Assembly (NCBI GenBank): GCA_030844895.1 | Contig: CM061223.1 | Location: forward strand, 33,885,435 to 33,949,434 | Source: Ambrosia x helenae | Taxonomy: Eukaryota > Streptophyta > Magnoliopsida > Asterales > Asteraceae | DNA: 64,000 bases | Reading direction: 5' to 3' | Part shown: piece by piece, positions 23,836-34,556 of the stretch | Layout: every line of letters begins with the position of its first letter | Numbering within the stretch: the stretch's first letter is position 1 | Position numbers and translations under genes: made by a program | Notes under the pieces: model-generated | Told to the model about the DNA's origin: nothing | The model's database searches: none | The model's input: the letters and a program-made list of their open reading frames with translations, nothing else

Positions 23836-24219
23836 GATTTCTAGTCTTTCCAGTTTGTCGTGTTTAACGCATTTTAACGCATCTTAACACATGAACATGC
23901 AATCTTAATCTATGTTTAACATATTTAAGCATGGATTATCATCTACACATCTTTTATACACGTATTTGCATATAATCCACCATATAAGAATTAATCTACA
24001 CATAATACTTAATTTAGTTTATGTAGTTTCACCAACAACGGGACCCGGTACTAGTGTATTCCCAAAACGACTCCCAATGATCCTCCAGATCATTGAACCC
24101 TGGACAATCCTATCCTGACCTGACTCAACTAACCTGGTTAAGTCCGTTTATAAATGTTTCTCACTAAGGTAGACTTAGGTGTTATTAAAATGTTTAAGCC
24201 AAACATGCGGGGTGTCACA

Positions 24220-24357
24220 TCATCCCCTCGTTGAAAGAATTTTTGTCCCGAAAATTGCACAATGCCCAAAAATGAAAGAGACGGAAAGAAGGAAACGAAA
24301 AGAAAATTTACCGGGTGTCACATCATCCCCATGTTGAAAGGAATCTCGACCCGAGAT
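24220..24357 (-). other. G2 3' untranslated end with duplicated polypurine tract
   Basis: On the minus strand the tract GAGGGGATGA abuts the LTR start TGTGACACCC at 24219. About 105 bases upstream a second tract, ATGGGGATGATGTGACACCC, repeats both the tract and the first ten LTR bases (24310-24330). The same duplication is in G1, so it predates the split of the two elements. Confidence 0.8.
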
Positions 24358-27300
24358 TCATTTAGTTTCAGCAGTAACATGCCTAGATTCGAATGCACGT
24401 TTCGGAAAAAGATGAGGATGTTTAGCTTTCATCTGATCCTCCCGTTCCCACGTGAATTCCGGTCCACGATTCGAGTTCCAACGAACTTTGACGATGCGGA
24501 TTTTACTCCGACGAAGGTTACGAATCTTGTAGTCGAGAATCTTGACAGGTTCCTCCACAATGCGAAGACGATCATCAACCTTGATCTCTTCCTATGGTAC
24601 AATGAGAGATTCATTAGCCAAACACTTCTTTAAGTTAGACACATGGAAGACGTTGTGAACACTACCGAGCTCCGCCGGTAAGTCAAGTCTGTATGCCACC
24701 GATCCAATCCGTTCCAGGATTGCGAATGGTCCGACATAACGAGGGTTAAGCTTGCCACGCTTTCCAAAGCGTATGACGCCCTTCCATGGTGAAACTTTCA
24801 GAAGTACCTTGTCCCCAACCTAGAACTCCAAAGGTTTGCGACGGCGATCGGCATAGCTCTTCTGACGATCCCGCGCAGCTGCCAAATGGTTACAAATTTG
24901 TACGATTTTCTCCGAAGTTTCGTTCACTAGTTCCGGACAAGTGAGCTGGCTCTCGCCCACCTCGGCCCAACAAAGAGGTGATCGACATTTCCGTCCGTAA
25001 AGAGCTTCGAACGGAGCTGCCTTGATGCTAGAGTGATAGCTGTTGTTGTAGGAGAACTCCACCAACGGTAGGTGAATCTCCCAACTTTTGCCGAAATCGA
25101 TAACACATGCTCGAAGCATGTCTTCCAAGGTTTGAATCGTCCGCTCACTCTGTCCATCAGTTTGCGGATGATAAGCCGTACTCATATCCAACTGAGTACC
25201 CAAAGCCTTGTGCAGAGCCTTCCAGAAACGCGAAGCAAAACGAGAATCACGATCAGAGATAATAGAAACAGGCACCCCGTGCCAAGCAACCACCTCCTTA
25301 AGGTAGAGTTGAGCTAACCGCTTGAGTCCATCAGTTTCCTTAATAGGTATGAAACGCGCCGATTTTGTCAACCTGTCGACAATCACCCAAATCATATCAT
25401 AACCACTTGGTGACCTTGGTAGCTTGGTGACAAAATCCGTCATGATTCACTCCCACTTCCATTCTGGAACCTCTGGTTGTTGCAGGAGACCAGACGGCTT
25501 CTGATACTCCACCTTGACCTTGGCACAAGTCAAGCATTTGCTCACGTATGAAGCTATATCAGCCTTCATGTTTGGCCACCAATAAAGTATCTTCAAATCC
25601 TGATACATCTTATCGGAGCCAGGGTGAATAGAATACCGGGATTTGTGAGCTTCATCCAAGACAAGCTCGCGTAATCCCCCGAACAAGGGAACCCAAACAC
25701 GTTCTGCGAAATAGTGTAAGCCATCGGTCATGAGCTCAAGATGCTTGTCAGCACTGTGCATAGTTTCAGCTTTAAGGTTTTCCTCCTTCAAAGCTTCCGA
25801 TTGTGCAGAACGGATTTGGTCAGGCAACGAGGAATGAATGGTGAGCTGTAAGGCTCGAACACGACGAGGTTTCACAGACTCCTTCCTGCTCAAGGCGTCC
25901 GCCACAACATTCGCCTTGCTAGGATGGTACTTGATAGCACAGTCATAATCGTTCAGGAGTTCAACCCAGCGACGCTGCCGCATGTTTAACTCCTTCTGGT
26001 CGAAAATATGCCGAAGACTCTTGTGATCGGTGTACACTTCGCATTTGGTACCGTACAAGTAATGTCTCCAGATTTTCAACGCAAAAACCACCGCACCCAA
26101 TTCCAAGTCATGAGTAGTGTAGTTCTTCTCATGAACTTTGAGTTGACGAGAAACATAGGCAATAACCTTCCCGCGTTGCATTAACACACAACCGAGACCA
26201 CGAATAGAAGCGTCACAATACACAACGAAATCATCTGTACCCTCAGGTAAAGACAAGATAGGTGCAGAACAAAGTTTAAGCTTCAGCATCTGAAATGCTG
26301 ATTCCTGTGGTTCACCCCAGTCAAACTTTTGGTCTTTCTGGGTAAGAGTGGTGAGGGGTTGAGCGATCTTCGAAAATCCCTCAATGAAACGACGATAGTA
26401 ACCCGCAAGACCTAGGAATTGCCGCACCTCAGATGGCATCTTTGGTGCTTCCCAGCCTTTAATAGCTTCGATCTTAGCCGGATCGACATGAATTCCCAGT
26501 TCATTAACCACATGTCCTAGGAATTGAATTTCACGTAACCAGAAATCACACTTTGAGAACTTAGCATACAATCGCTCTCGTCTCAAAAGTTCCAAGACCA
26601 ACCGTAAGTGTTCCTCATGATCTGTCTTGTTCTTAGAATAGACCAGAATATCGTCAATAAACACGATGACGAATTTATCAAGGTAAGGCTTGCAAACGCG
26701 GTTCATCAAGTCCATGAACACCGTCGGTGCGTTAGTGAGACCAAAAGGCATGACCAAGAACTCAAAATGGCCATAACGAGTGCGAAAAGCAGTCTTCTGG
26801 ATGTCGGCTTCCTGAAGGCGCAACTGGTGATAACCAGACCGGAAATCAATCTTCGAATAGTAACTAGAGCCCTGGAGCTGGTCAAAGAGATCATCAATGC
26901 GAGGGAGAGGGTAGCGATTCTTGATGGTCACTTTGTTCAGCTCACGATAATCAATACACATGCGAAGACTTCCGTCCTTCTTCTTCACAAACAAAATAGG
27001 AGCTCCCCACGGGGAAGAACTCAGTCGGATGAAACCCTTTTCCAAGAGTTCCTGTAACTGGCTAGACAACTCTTGCATCTCGGGAGGTGCAAGACGATAC
27101 AGAGCCCGGGAAATAGGAGCTGCACCCGGAGTAAGATCAATGCCAAACTCAACCTGACGATGGGGAGGGAGACCAGGTAAATCATCAGGAAATACATCGG
27201 GAAAATCATGAACCACCGGAATATCCTCGATCTTCTTCTCATCGTCAGTCGAAACATTAACAAGTGCCAAAATGGCCGAGTAACCCTTTCGAAGATACTT

Positions 27301-29026
27301 AAGGGCTTTCATGCTAGAAATGATACTCAGCGGAGCACCGCCCTTCTCGCCATGAACCGAAAGAGTCTCTACATCAGGGAGAGGGATCCGAATAATCTTA
27401 TCGAAACAAACGATCTCCGCACGATACAACGATAAACAATCCATGCTGACAACGACATCAAAACTACCCAGGGGTACCGGCATAAGGTCGAGAGGGAAAG
27501 ACAAACCCGACAGTTCCAAGCGACATTCCCTAAGGGTGTGTGTCGCTTCGATTTTCTTACCATCAACCAATTCTATTAAGTACTTAGCCTCTAAAGGTGT
27601 GGGTACTATATCTAGCAATCGACTAATGTCCACAGATAGGAAGCTCTTATCGGCACAATAGTCAAACAAGACAGAAACATAGTGATCCTTAAGAAGGAAT
27701 GTACCGGTAACTGTGTCTGGATCCTGCCTAGCCTCTGCAGATCCAATGACGAAAGCACGCGCAGTCCTGCCGCCGCCTCCGTTGTTCCCGTTAGCGTTCC
27801 CGTCCCTCCCATTATCGCCCTGCTTCAGCTTAGGACATTCACGCTTGAAGTGTCCCGTGTCACCACAGTTATAGCACCCCTGCTTTCCTGGAGTCCCCTG
27901 AGCAGCAGGAGCAGGAGTAGCAGCAGGAGTTTGGGTCGAGGCAAGTAATGCCCTACAATCCTTAGCAAGATGCCCAAACTGATGGCACCGATGACAGTGA
28001 GCCCGATCACAACTCCCAGTGTGGTGATAACCACACTTGTTGCACTTGGGATGCTTCCCATTATACCCACCTGACTTCTGCCCCAAAGAAGACCCTGACG
28101 AATCAAACATCTTCACCGGCTGAGATGGCGCTGGCACGACACTCTTCCCCGCATTATCCCACTTCCTCTTGTTGCCTTCCGAACCCTTCGCAGTAGTACC
28201 CTTAGGAGGCAAAACACCTTCTGCCACCTTCAGATTAGTCATTCGATTAGCGGATCAAACAACTTCAGCAAGAGTGGGAAGATTCCCAGCAGCCACTAAC
28301 CCTGCAATCTCCGGCACTAACCCAGAAACGTAGTGCTCAATCCTCCTATACTCGGGTGTGAGCAAATTAGGGCACAACACTGCTAGCTCGTTCCTCCTCA
28401 CAGTGTACTCCTCAATCTTGGACCCAACCATCTTGTAACTCCAGACCTCATGCTCCAACTTATGTACCCCCTCCCTTGGAAAATACTCACTCCTCAAAAG
28501 ATGCACAAAATCCGCCCAAGGCATAGCAATAGCCTCCCCCAATCCCATGTTCTGGGCAGTAGCATTCCACCACGACAATGTAGGTCCCTCAAATGTCGCA
28601 GTAGCATACTTAATCCGGTCCCCAGCGGGACAGTTACACATGATGAACACAGATTCTACCTTCTCCAGCCATCGGAGCAGTCCTACCGCTCCCTCAGTTC
28701 TAGCGAAGTTATAGGGCTGACAGTCCCGAAACTTTTTATAAGAGCACTGAGGTGGAGGTGGATTGACAGCGATACCTGAAACACGATACACGAATAAAAT
28801 ACAAAAGAAAGAACATGACACCCAAGAATGAGGAAAAGTCGGCAGAAATCAACTCACCACCCATGGCATTAATCCCAGCCTTGAAAGTAGCCATGGCCAT
28901 ATTCACTTGCTGCTGTAACAAGTCATTCAGTTCAGCTTGGGTCATGTTGATGTAACCACGACCACCACCGCCACCACGGTCGCCGCCACCGCCACCACGA
29001 CGTCCACCACCACGAGCACCAGACAT
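24358..29026 (-). pseudogene. Ty3 gag-pol of G2, 1,528 codons, four in-frame stops
   Basis: Exon 1 is 29026-28858, exon 2 is 28775-24358, in one continuous frame. Approximate domains: Gly-rich N-terminus 1-40; capsid-like 65-225; CCHC knuckles near 300-320 and 357 (CYNCGDTGHFKREC); protease 400-500; RT 640-830 with FIDDIL; RNase H 930-1060 with VYCDAS and YTDHKS; integrase 1090-1340 with zinc-site CLTCAK and D,D,E residues in MTDF, SDRDSRF and QTLED; chromodomain near the C-terminus (VKVRWNSNRGPEFTWE). Stops: TGA at 28255-28257 and 25444-25446 (CGA in relatives), TAG at 24820-24822 (CAG expected) and TAG at 24592-24594. The protease triplet is DYC instead of DSG. Not functional as it stands. 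Confidence 0.92.
28776..28857 (-). other. Spliceosomal intron in G2 gag (82 nt, phase 1)
   Basis: Minus-strand donor GGGTG|GTGAGTT and acceptor TGTTTCAG|GTATCGC. Splicing joins INAMG to GIAVNPPPP in frame. Length, phase and position equal those of the G1 intron although the intron bodies differ, so it appears to be an ancestral, maintained feature of this lineage. Confidence 0.78.
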
Positions 29027-29513
29027 GATCTAACAAATCAAGAAATCGAGGGATTCAAATTCACCTCTAGTGTCAACCACTAGAAATTTACAAGAGTTAA
29101 CTTAGGGACAAATTCAGGACTGTACATCTAAACTCCAAGTCCACCGGGATTTTCATGCATTTCAGTTTATTATTTCGTGTGCACCCGAAATGATAAACTG
29201 CCACCGAATATCGTCGCCTAGTAACGTGTTACGATAGGTGCAAGTGTAAGAAAGCATGTATGTGCAAGAGCCAACTAGTCAGTCCTTTCTTCTTCAAGTC
29301 CCGAAGAAGAAAACAAGAGTAGGTAAGAACCCAAGTAAAAGCGGATGATGTAACACAGAAGTATGATGATGATGTAAGGACACCCTGACAAGGTTAGTAC
29401 GTATCCCACTAAGAGACTCAAAGTATGTGACCGTCTAGTGTATGTGACTCGGCTATAGACCAGACTCTACATGCAGTCCTAGTTCACTATAACCATCGGC
29501 TCTGATACCAATC
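29027..29513 (-). other. G2 5' leader and primer-binding site
   Basis: Non-coding leader. The primer-binding site TGGTATCAGAGCC is at 29498-29510, three bases inside the LTR edge. The adjoining stretch (29440-29497) is almost identical to that of G1, whereas the rest of the leader has diverged. Confidence 0.88.
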
Positions 29514-32101
29514 TGTCACACCCTCAAATTTCCACTGCGGGGTTTTACCGCGAGGCGCGTGACAAACCAGGATTAAAGTCAACGGTCACAATAAATGACA
29601 CTATATGAAGTACGTAAACCCAAAAACATTGATTTCATAAGCGGAAGCATTTAAAGAATTTAATAGTTACAAAACAGTGTTCCAAAGTACTAAAGACACT
29701 TATTTCAAAACATGCTACTACTCCTAGACGCCAGTGCATACCCGTTCGCCTAGTCCAACCGATGCTACCTTAGCGACCTGAGAAAACATGCCAAAAGAGA
29801 CGTCAACATATATAATGCTGGCAAGTTCACAGGTTTGTTCAATGTGATACCAAAAGTTACCAAAGTGTCACCAAGTCCATACTATATCAATGTTACCAAG
29901 TACGCTAGCTAGGCGTATGTTTTATTACTACTACGATTGGAAAACCATTACTAGACTGTTACCAATGTTCGGCCCGCGTGTGTTCAGCAATATTACCAAT
30001 GTTACCAGTTCGAGACAATATGCACCCGCCCGGCCCTCCAAGCCGTCGAGTGGGGTCTGTCAAACCCAATAGATCTATCCACATTTCCCCCGTTGTGCAT
30101 CCCCGCACATTCATGGTTTTCCCCGGGACTTTCAAAGATCGTATAGAAATGCAAAGTTAAAACCATAGTAGGACATATGCTACCAAAATAGTTTAGCACA
30201 TGTTTTCTCCCCCAAAAGTTAAAGCAGTAAAAGTGGGGCCGTGAACTCACCTTAAGTTGCGTTCTTCAATAATATAAGAAAGCCAAGCCCTTGATAATCC
30301 CGCTACTGGAGATCTATCAAAAAGTTCACATAAGTATTCCGACTAATAACCATAAGGTTATCTAGTCCCCGATTGTCCAGATCGTGACCAAGTATGTTTT
30401 AAAACGTGTTTAAGTGTTCAACCGACACACTAGACCGACCCGACATTCCGTGGGGGACTCATTACCCTAACTAATCAAGAACACATAGATTACACACAAG
30501 GTTCAAGCATAAAACACTTAGTTTGTATCAAAAATCTCATTTTTGAATCCATAGGGTCGAACCAGGAAATCATGTCCCACCTTCACCCCTTTTTAAACCA
30601 CATTCGACCCTTTGGAAGCCACCTTCGACCCATTCGAAGTCACATTCGACCCTTTTGAACTGATTCGACCAATATTTTCCAGGTTCAACCCTGGGATTCC
30701 ACTTTCAACCACCCGATTGGTCAAATGTGCGCAGGTTCGGCCCTGGCAGAATACTTTTCCCAAAAACTCTTCAAAAACATCTGAAACATCGCGAAACATC
30801 ACCAAACGTAGCAGTTGAATATGTTTAACATATCCCCACAAAACCCCACCAATTTTACCCCAAAACTTGTTCATTTTAGCCCTTTCCCAAAATGGCAAAA
30901 ATTATGAAAACATCACATCATGCATGAAATCTTTACCCAATTTGGAAACTTTTTGAAATCAATCCATAATCATCTTAATAGTGCTCAGTTTGTCATGTGT
31001 TTGAAAATCTCAAAAAGTTCTATTGATCATACAAGCATGCATCAAGCCCTTGCTTTATTAAAACCCCCAATTTAGACATGATATTATTAATCATCTAATT
31101 GTGACCATAAACAATCCTAAATTAACATCAATATCAGCCCTAGATCATGTTCCTATTATTAGTACAACATCAAATCATCAAAAAACACATAATACCACAT
31201 AACACATAATTAACATATGTTTGTTGATATGAAAACCTATGTTTAATGATAGGGTTTAGGTTTAGAAAGACCTTTAGAAGGTTTTTATTGATAAAAACAT
31301 CATTAGAACAGATCTGGACATTTAGGGTTAGATGAAAACGAATTAAAATGCTTTGAAAAGGTTTAGGATTAAGAACACACCTTGGATTCTGGATTAGATG
31401 TTGTTGGTAGGTTAGATTATGAAAAACAAGAGCAAAAACTCATTCCTTAGTGATTAAAATCGTTTGAGAGTGTTTAGAGACGGTTAGGGTTTGTAAAATG
31501 GTGAAAAATGACAAAGTTTGGTATTTATACTAGTCCACATTCGCCCCTTTCACTGGTCGAATGTGCCCACATTCGCCCCTTTCTCAGGGTCGAATGTGTC
31601 TTAACTGGTCGAATGAAATTCTATTGTTTTCACATTCCAGGTTCGCCCCTTCATTAAGGGTCGAAGCAAGATTATTTTCCAGGTTCGCCCCCACGCTATG
31701 GTAGAACCTGGACCTATGATTTCTAGTCATTCCCGTTTGTCGTGTTTAACGCATTTTAACGCATCCTAGCACATGAACATGCAATCTTAATCTATGTTTA
31801 ACATATTTAAGCATGGATTATCAGCTACACATCGTTTAAACACGTATTTGCATATAATCCACCATATAAGAATTAATCTACACATAATACTTAATTTAGT
31901 TTATGTAATTTCACCAACAACGGGACCCGGTACTAGTGTATTCCCAAAACGACTCCCAATGATCCTCCAGATCATTGAACCCTGGACAATCCTATCCTGA
32001 CCCAGCTCAACTAACCTGGTTAAGTCCGTTTATAAATGTTTCTCGCTAAGGTAGACTTAGGTGTTACTAAAATGTTTAAGCCAAACATGTCTGGTGTCAC
32101 A
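29514..32101 (-). repeat. 5' LTR of G2 (2,588 bp)
   Basis: TGTCACACCCTC to CTGGTGTCACA, followed by the target copy CAAAA. TATA box TATAAATA at 31522-31529 (minus strand), with a motif array upstream to about 31700. Contains the empty site for the MITE seen in the other LTR. Confidence 0.93.
31522..31700 (-). promoter_or_regulatory. G2 5' LTR promoter: TATA box and expanded GGTCGAATG array
   Basis: Upstream of the TATA box lie CATTCGCCCC, GGTCGAATGTG (twice), GGTCGAATG, GGTTCGCCCC (twice) and GGGTCGAAG. About 75 bases, containing roughly four units, are absent from the 3' LTR. This is the copy that would drive transcription of G2. Confidence 0.6.
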
Positions 32102-32282
32102 CAAAACTTCAAACAACTAAAAAAAATAAATACCTGAACATCTAGGTGAAACCCCATGTGAAAACACGGGAAGAATATATCTTTTCTTAACACAATTACT
32201 CACCAAAATATAAAAAACATAAACAGACCAAAAGCTATGGTCTGTTTGGTAAATACCAAATTAAGAATTCAATTATCGTGGG

Positions 32283-33247
32283 TCAGTTAAGAATTCAATT
32301 TGCAAATTAGGAATGGTTCTTAGAGGGTAAATCCTAGATTCAAAATTGATCATAAATTGAATGAAAATATATTTTATAACAACAAACTCTCCTAAAAGGA
32401 TATGTTGTCAGAAAAACAAAACTTCATTTTTAAAAATATTTAGGCCTGAACATCTGCTAAAGTACTTCTAAAAGTCTGTTGAGATAAAATTACCATATGT
32501 TTGACGAAAGTCTACCAATATTGAAACATATACCAACAAAACACTATATTGCCAAGTAACGCATTTTTCAATATTCGAGTTAACAAAGAAAGAAAAGTAT
32601 AAACATGTTATTCTATGTTTATGACCGATTTCCTTCATATGTCAACAACGGAGTTCTCCGGCCAATACATATTGATTGTTTGTAAGAATTTTCCGAGAAC
32701 ACCAATTCCAACATGAACACTAACATCGGATTATTACCAATAGTTTGTTGAGGAGTGTTTGAAATGCATTTGAAAATAAGATCATTATTAAGATCATTAT
32801 GAATATGGAATAAAGATTTAGAATGTTAAAATGCTTTTAGGGAAAAAGATATGAAAATACAAATGCCACTTTCTTCTACTTTTATGGAGAGAAAACAACC
32901 ATTTAATTTAATTAATAATAAAAGAAATAATTATAATAAAGTAATGTTGTCAGAAAACCCAAAACATCATTTTCAAACATATTTAGGGCTGAACATTTGC
33001 TTAACCATATTTAAAAGTCTGTTGAAATAAAATGACAATTTGTTAAAATAGAATAACCATCTGCTAATTTATATATGCTCAAGTATAACATAATTACATT
33101 ATACGCCAAAGTAACAACAACGTATAGTATCTACAATATATATTAACATACAAATCTATTAAATTAAACTAATAAGAACATTTTACATTACATTGTAATA
33201 AACATCATAACAACTAACTATGATAACAATATAAACTTAACTGACTC
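32283..33247. other. Non-coding centre of the long-inverted-repeat element
   Basis: AT-rich, no open frame of note and no transposase motif. The string TGTTGTCAGAAAA occurs twice (32404 and 32946) together with similar downstream sequence, suggesting an internal degenerate duplication. Confidence 0.45.
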
Positions 33248-33725
33248 TAGATAATTGAATTTTTAATTTGATGTTTACTAAACATACCATAGTTTTTGGC
33301 CTGCTTATGTTTTTTATATTTTGGTGAGTAATTGTTTTTTAAAAAAGATATAATCTTCCCGTGCTTTCACATGGGATTTCACCTATATGTTCATGTATTT
33401 ATATATTTTGTAGATGTTTAAAGTTTTGTTTAGTTGTGACTGTATTAAAGTTACCTAAATTTTTGTCTACAAATGAAGTAGAGGGGTTGATATTTAGGAG
33501 ATCCTCTATTTGTTTTTAATATCTATTTATCCAAACAGAGCTATAATCCCTCTATTGATTTATCTTTCCGTGGTTGTAACACCTTTAAATATTAAACATC
33601 TGATCCGTACTATTAACTGTTATCGTTAATGGAACAAATGTAACTAAACAGATTTTCCTTACAACATACGATTGGCTTGTTAGTGTTTTCTTTAGTAAAC
33701 AGACCTTAAAATATGATATAGTATT

Positions 33726-33755
33726 CCCGTGTTTTCACACGGGATTTCACCTAGT
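33726..33755 (+). mobile_element. Helitron-like 3' terminus
   Basis: Hairpin CCCGTGTTTTCACACGGG followed by ATTTCACCTAG|T. A GC-rich hairpin a few bases before CTAG, next to T, is the canonical Helitron 3' end. Related hairpins (CCCGTG...ACGGG plus GATTTCACCTA) lie inside both arms of the neighbouring inverted-repeat element. The 5' TC end was not identified, so the element length is unknown. Confidence 0.5.
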
Positions 33756-33899
33756 ATAAACTTAAGTGAGCAAAAGTATTCAAATTCCAAAGCATGATAT
33801 CATAAAAAATAGCTGAAATTATATTCACCGAAAACATATAAAGACAACCCATTCGAACTGAATAAAAGATAAATTACATTAAGGTAAACTAAAAAGAAG

Positions 33900-34556
33900 G
33901 TGAAATACAATATTCTTTACAATTGTGATTCCGAATACAATCATCTTCGTATTATTGGGTGTCTCTGCTACCCCCTAATTCTTTCCACCACCATCCACAA
34001 ACTTTCTAACCGTTCTCAAGCTTGTGTATTTCTCAGTTATCCTCATGATCATCGAGGATACAAATGCCTTGACTCAACCACTCACAAAATCTTCATCTCT
34101 CGCCACGTACACTTTGGGGAATCTATATTTCCAAATAGCATCCGAATTCCTACCAAACCCTATGGATACAATTTTCTAACACCTTTTCTTCACCCCATAT
34201 ATTAGGACCATGTCCAGCAACCATCCCCACCTTCTACGAACTCAACTCCTACCACGGCCTACCCCCATCTAGGCCCACCCCATACCCAATCCTCACCCTC
34301 TACGGCCCATAATTCCCCTGCCACACTTCATCCTCTCCCCCCCCCCCCCCCCCCCGACTCCTATTTCTCCCATCTCACCCCAAAATCCTACAACCCAAAA
34401 CAACAGCCCACCAACCCAACCTGCTACCATACTTTCGTCCTAACCACCCATTCTCACCTACACCCGCCGATCCTCCAACCTTCCCACCCTGCAACCTGTC
34501 CATCTGCCCTATATGGACCGTCTAGTACATCATCACACCCACAACCGGTTTCTCCT
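33900..34556 (+). pseudogene. Ty1/copia integrase C-terminal remnant
   Basis: Encodes LRIIGCLCYPLILSTTIHK, then CVFLSYPHDHRGYKCLD and ISRHVHFGESIFP, the conserved region after the copia integrase core. A Pro/Ser-rich linker follows, containing a 19-C run (34337-34355). Frame and length are degenerate. The gene resumes at 36707 after an inserted solo-LTR-like element, with RT sequence in the correct order and on the same strand. The parent seems to be an Ale/Retrofit-like copia; that lineage call is tentative. Confidence 0.75.

Larger units (their letters stand above)
21441..24219 (-). repeat. 3' LTR of G2 (2,779 bp including a MITE)
   Basis: Runs TGTCACACCCTC to CGGGGTGTCACA. Relative to the 5' LTR it has a 258-bp MITE at 21784-22041. 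It also lacks two short stretches of the promoter motif array found at 31546-31700 in the partner. Otherwise the copies look very similar by eye. The minus-strand TATA box is at 23714-23721. Confidence 0.93.
21441..32101 (-). mobile_element. Ty3/gypsy chromovirus G2 (Tekay/Del-like), near-intact frame
   Basis: Complete 10,661-bp element with target duplication CAAAA on both sides (21436-21440 and 32102-32106). LTRs are 21441-24219 and 29514-32101. The primer-binding site is tRNA-iMet. A spliced gag-pol frame of 1,528 codons has no frameshift, only four in-frame stops, so it is much better preserved than G1. It landed in one arm of a long-inverted-repeat element and later received a hAT MITE in its 3' LTR. 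Confidence 0.95.
21239..33626. mobile_element. Long-terminal-inverted-repeat element (MULE- or foldback-like), split by G2
   Basis: The left arm is 21239-21440 continued at 32107-32282 on the other side of G2; the right arm is 33248-33626, inverted. Paired strings include CAGTTAATAGTA, GTGTTACAAC, CTAAATATCAAC, AAAATTTAGGTAACTT and CAATTACTCACCAAAATATA with their reverse complements. Each arm is about 378 bp, with roughly 960 bp of AT-rich non-coding DNA between them, so the original element was about 1.7 kb. No transposase is present. A Mutator-like or foldback MITE fits; flanking duplications were not resolved. Confidence 0.65.
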
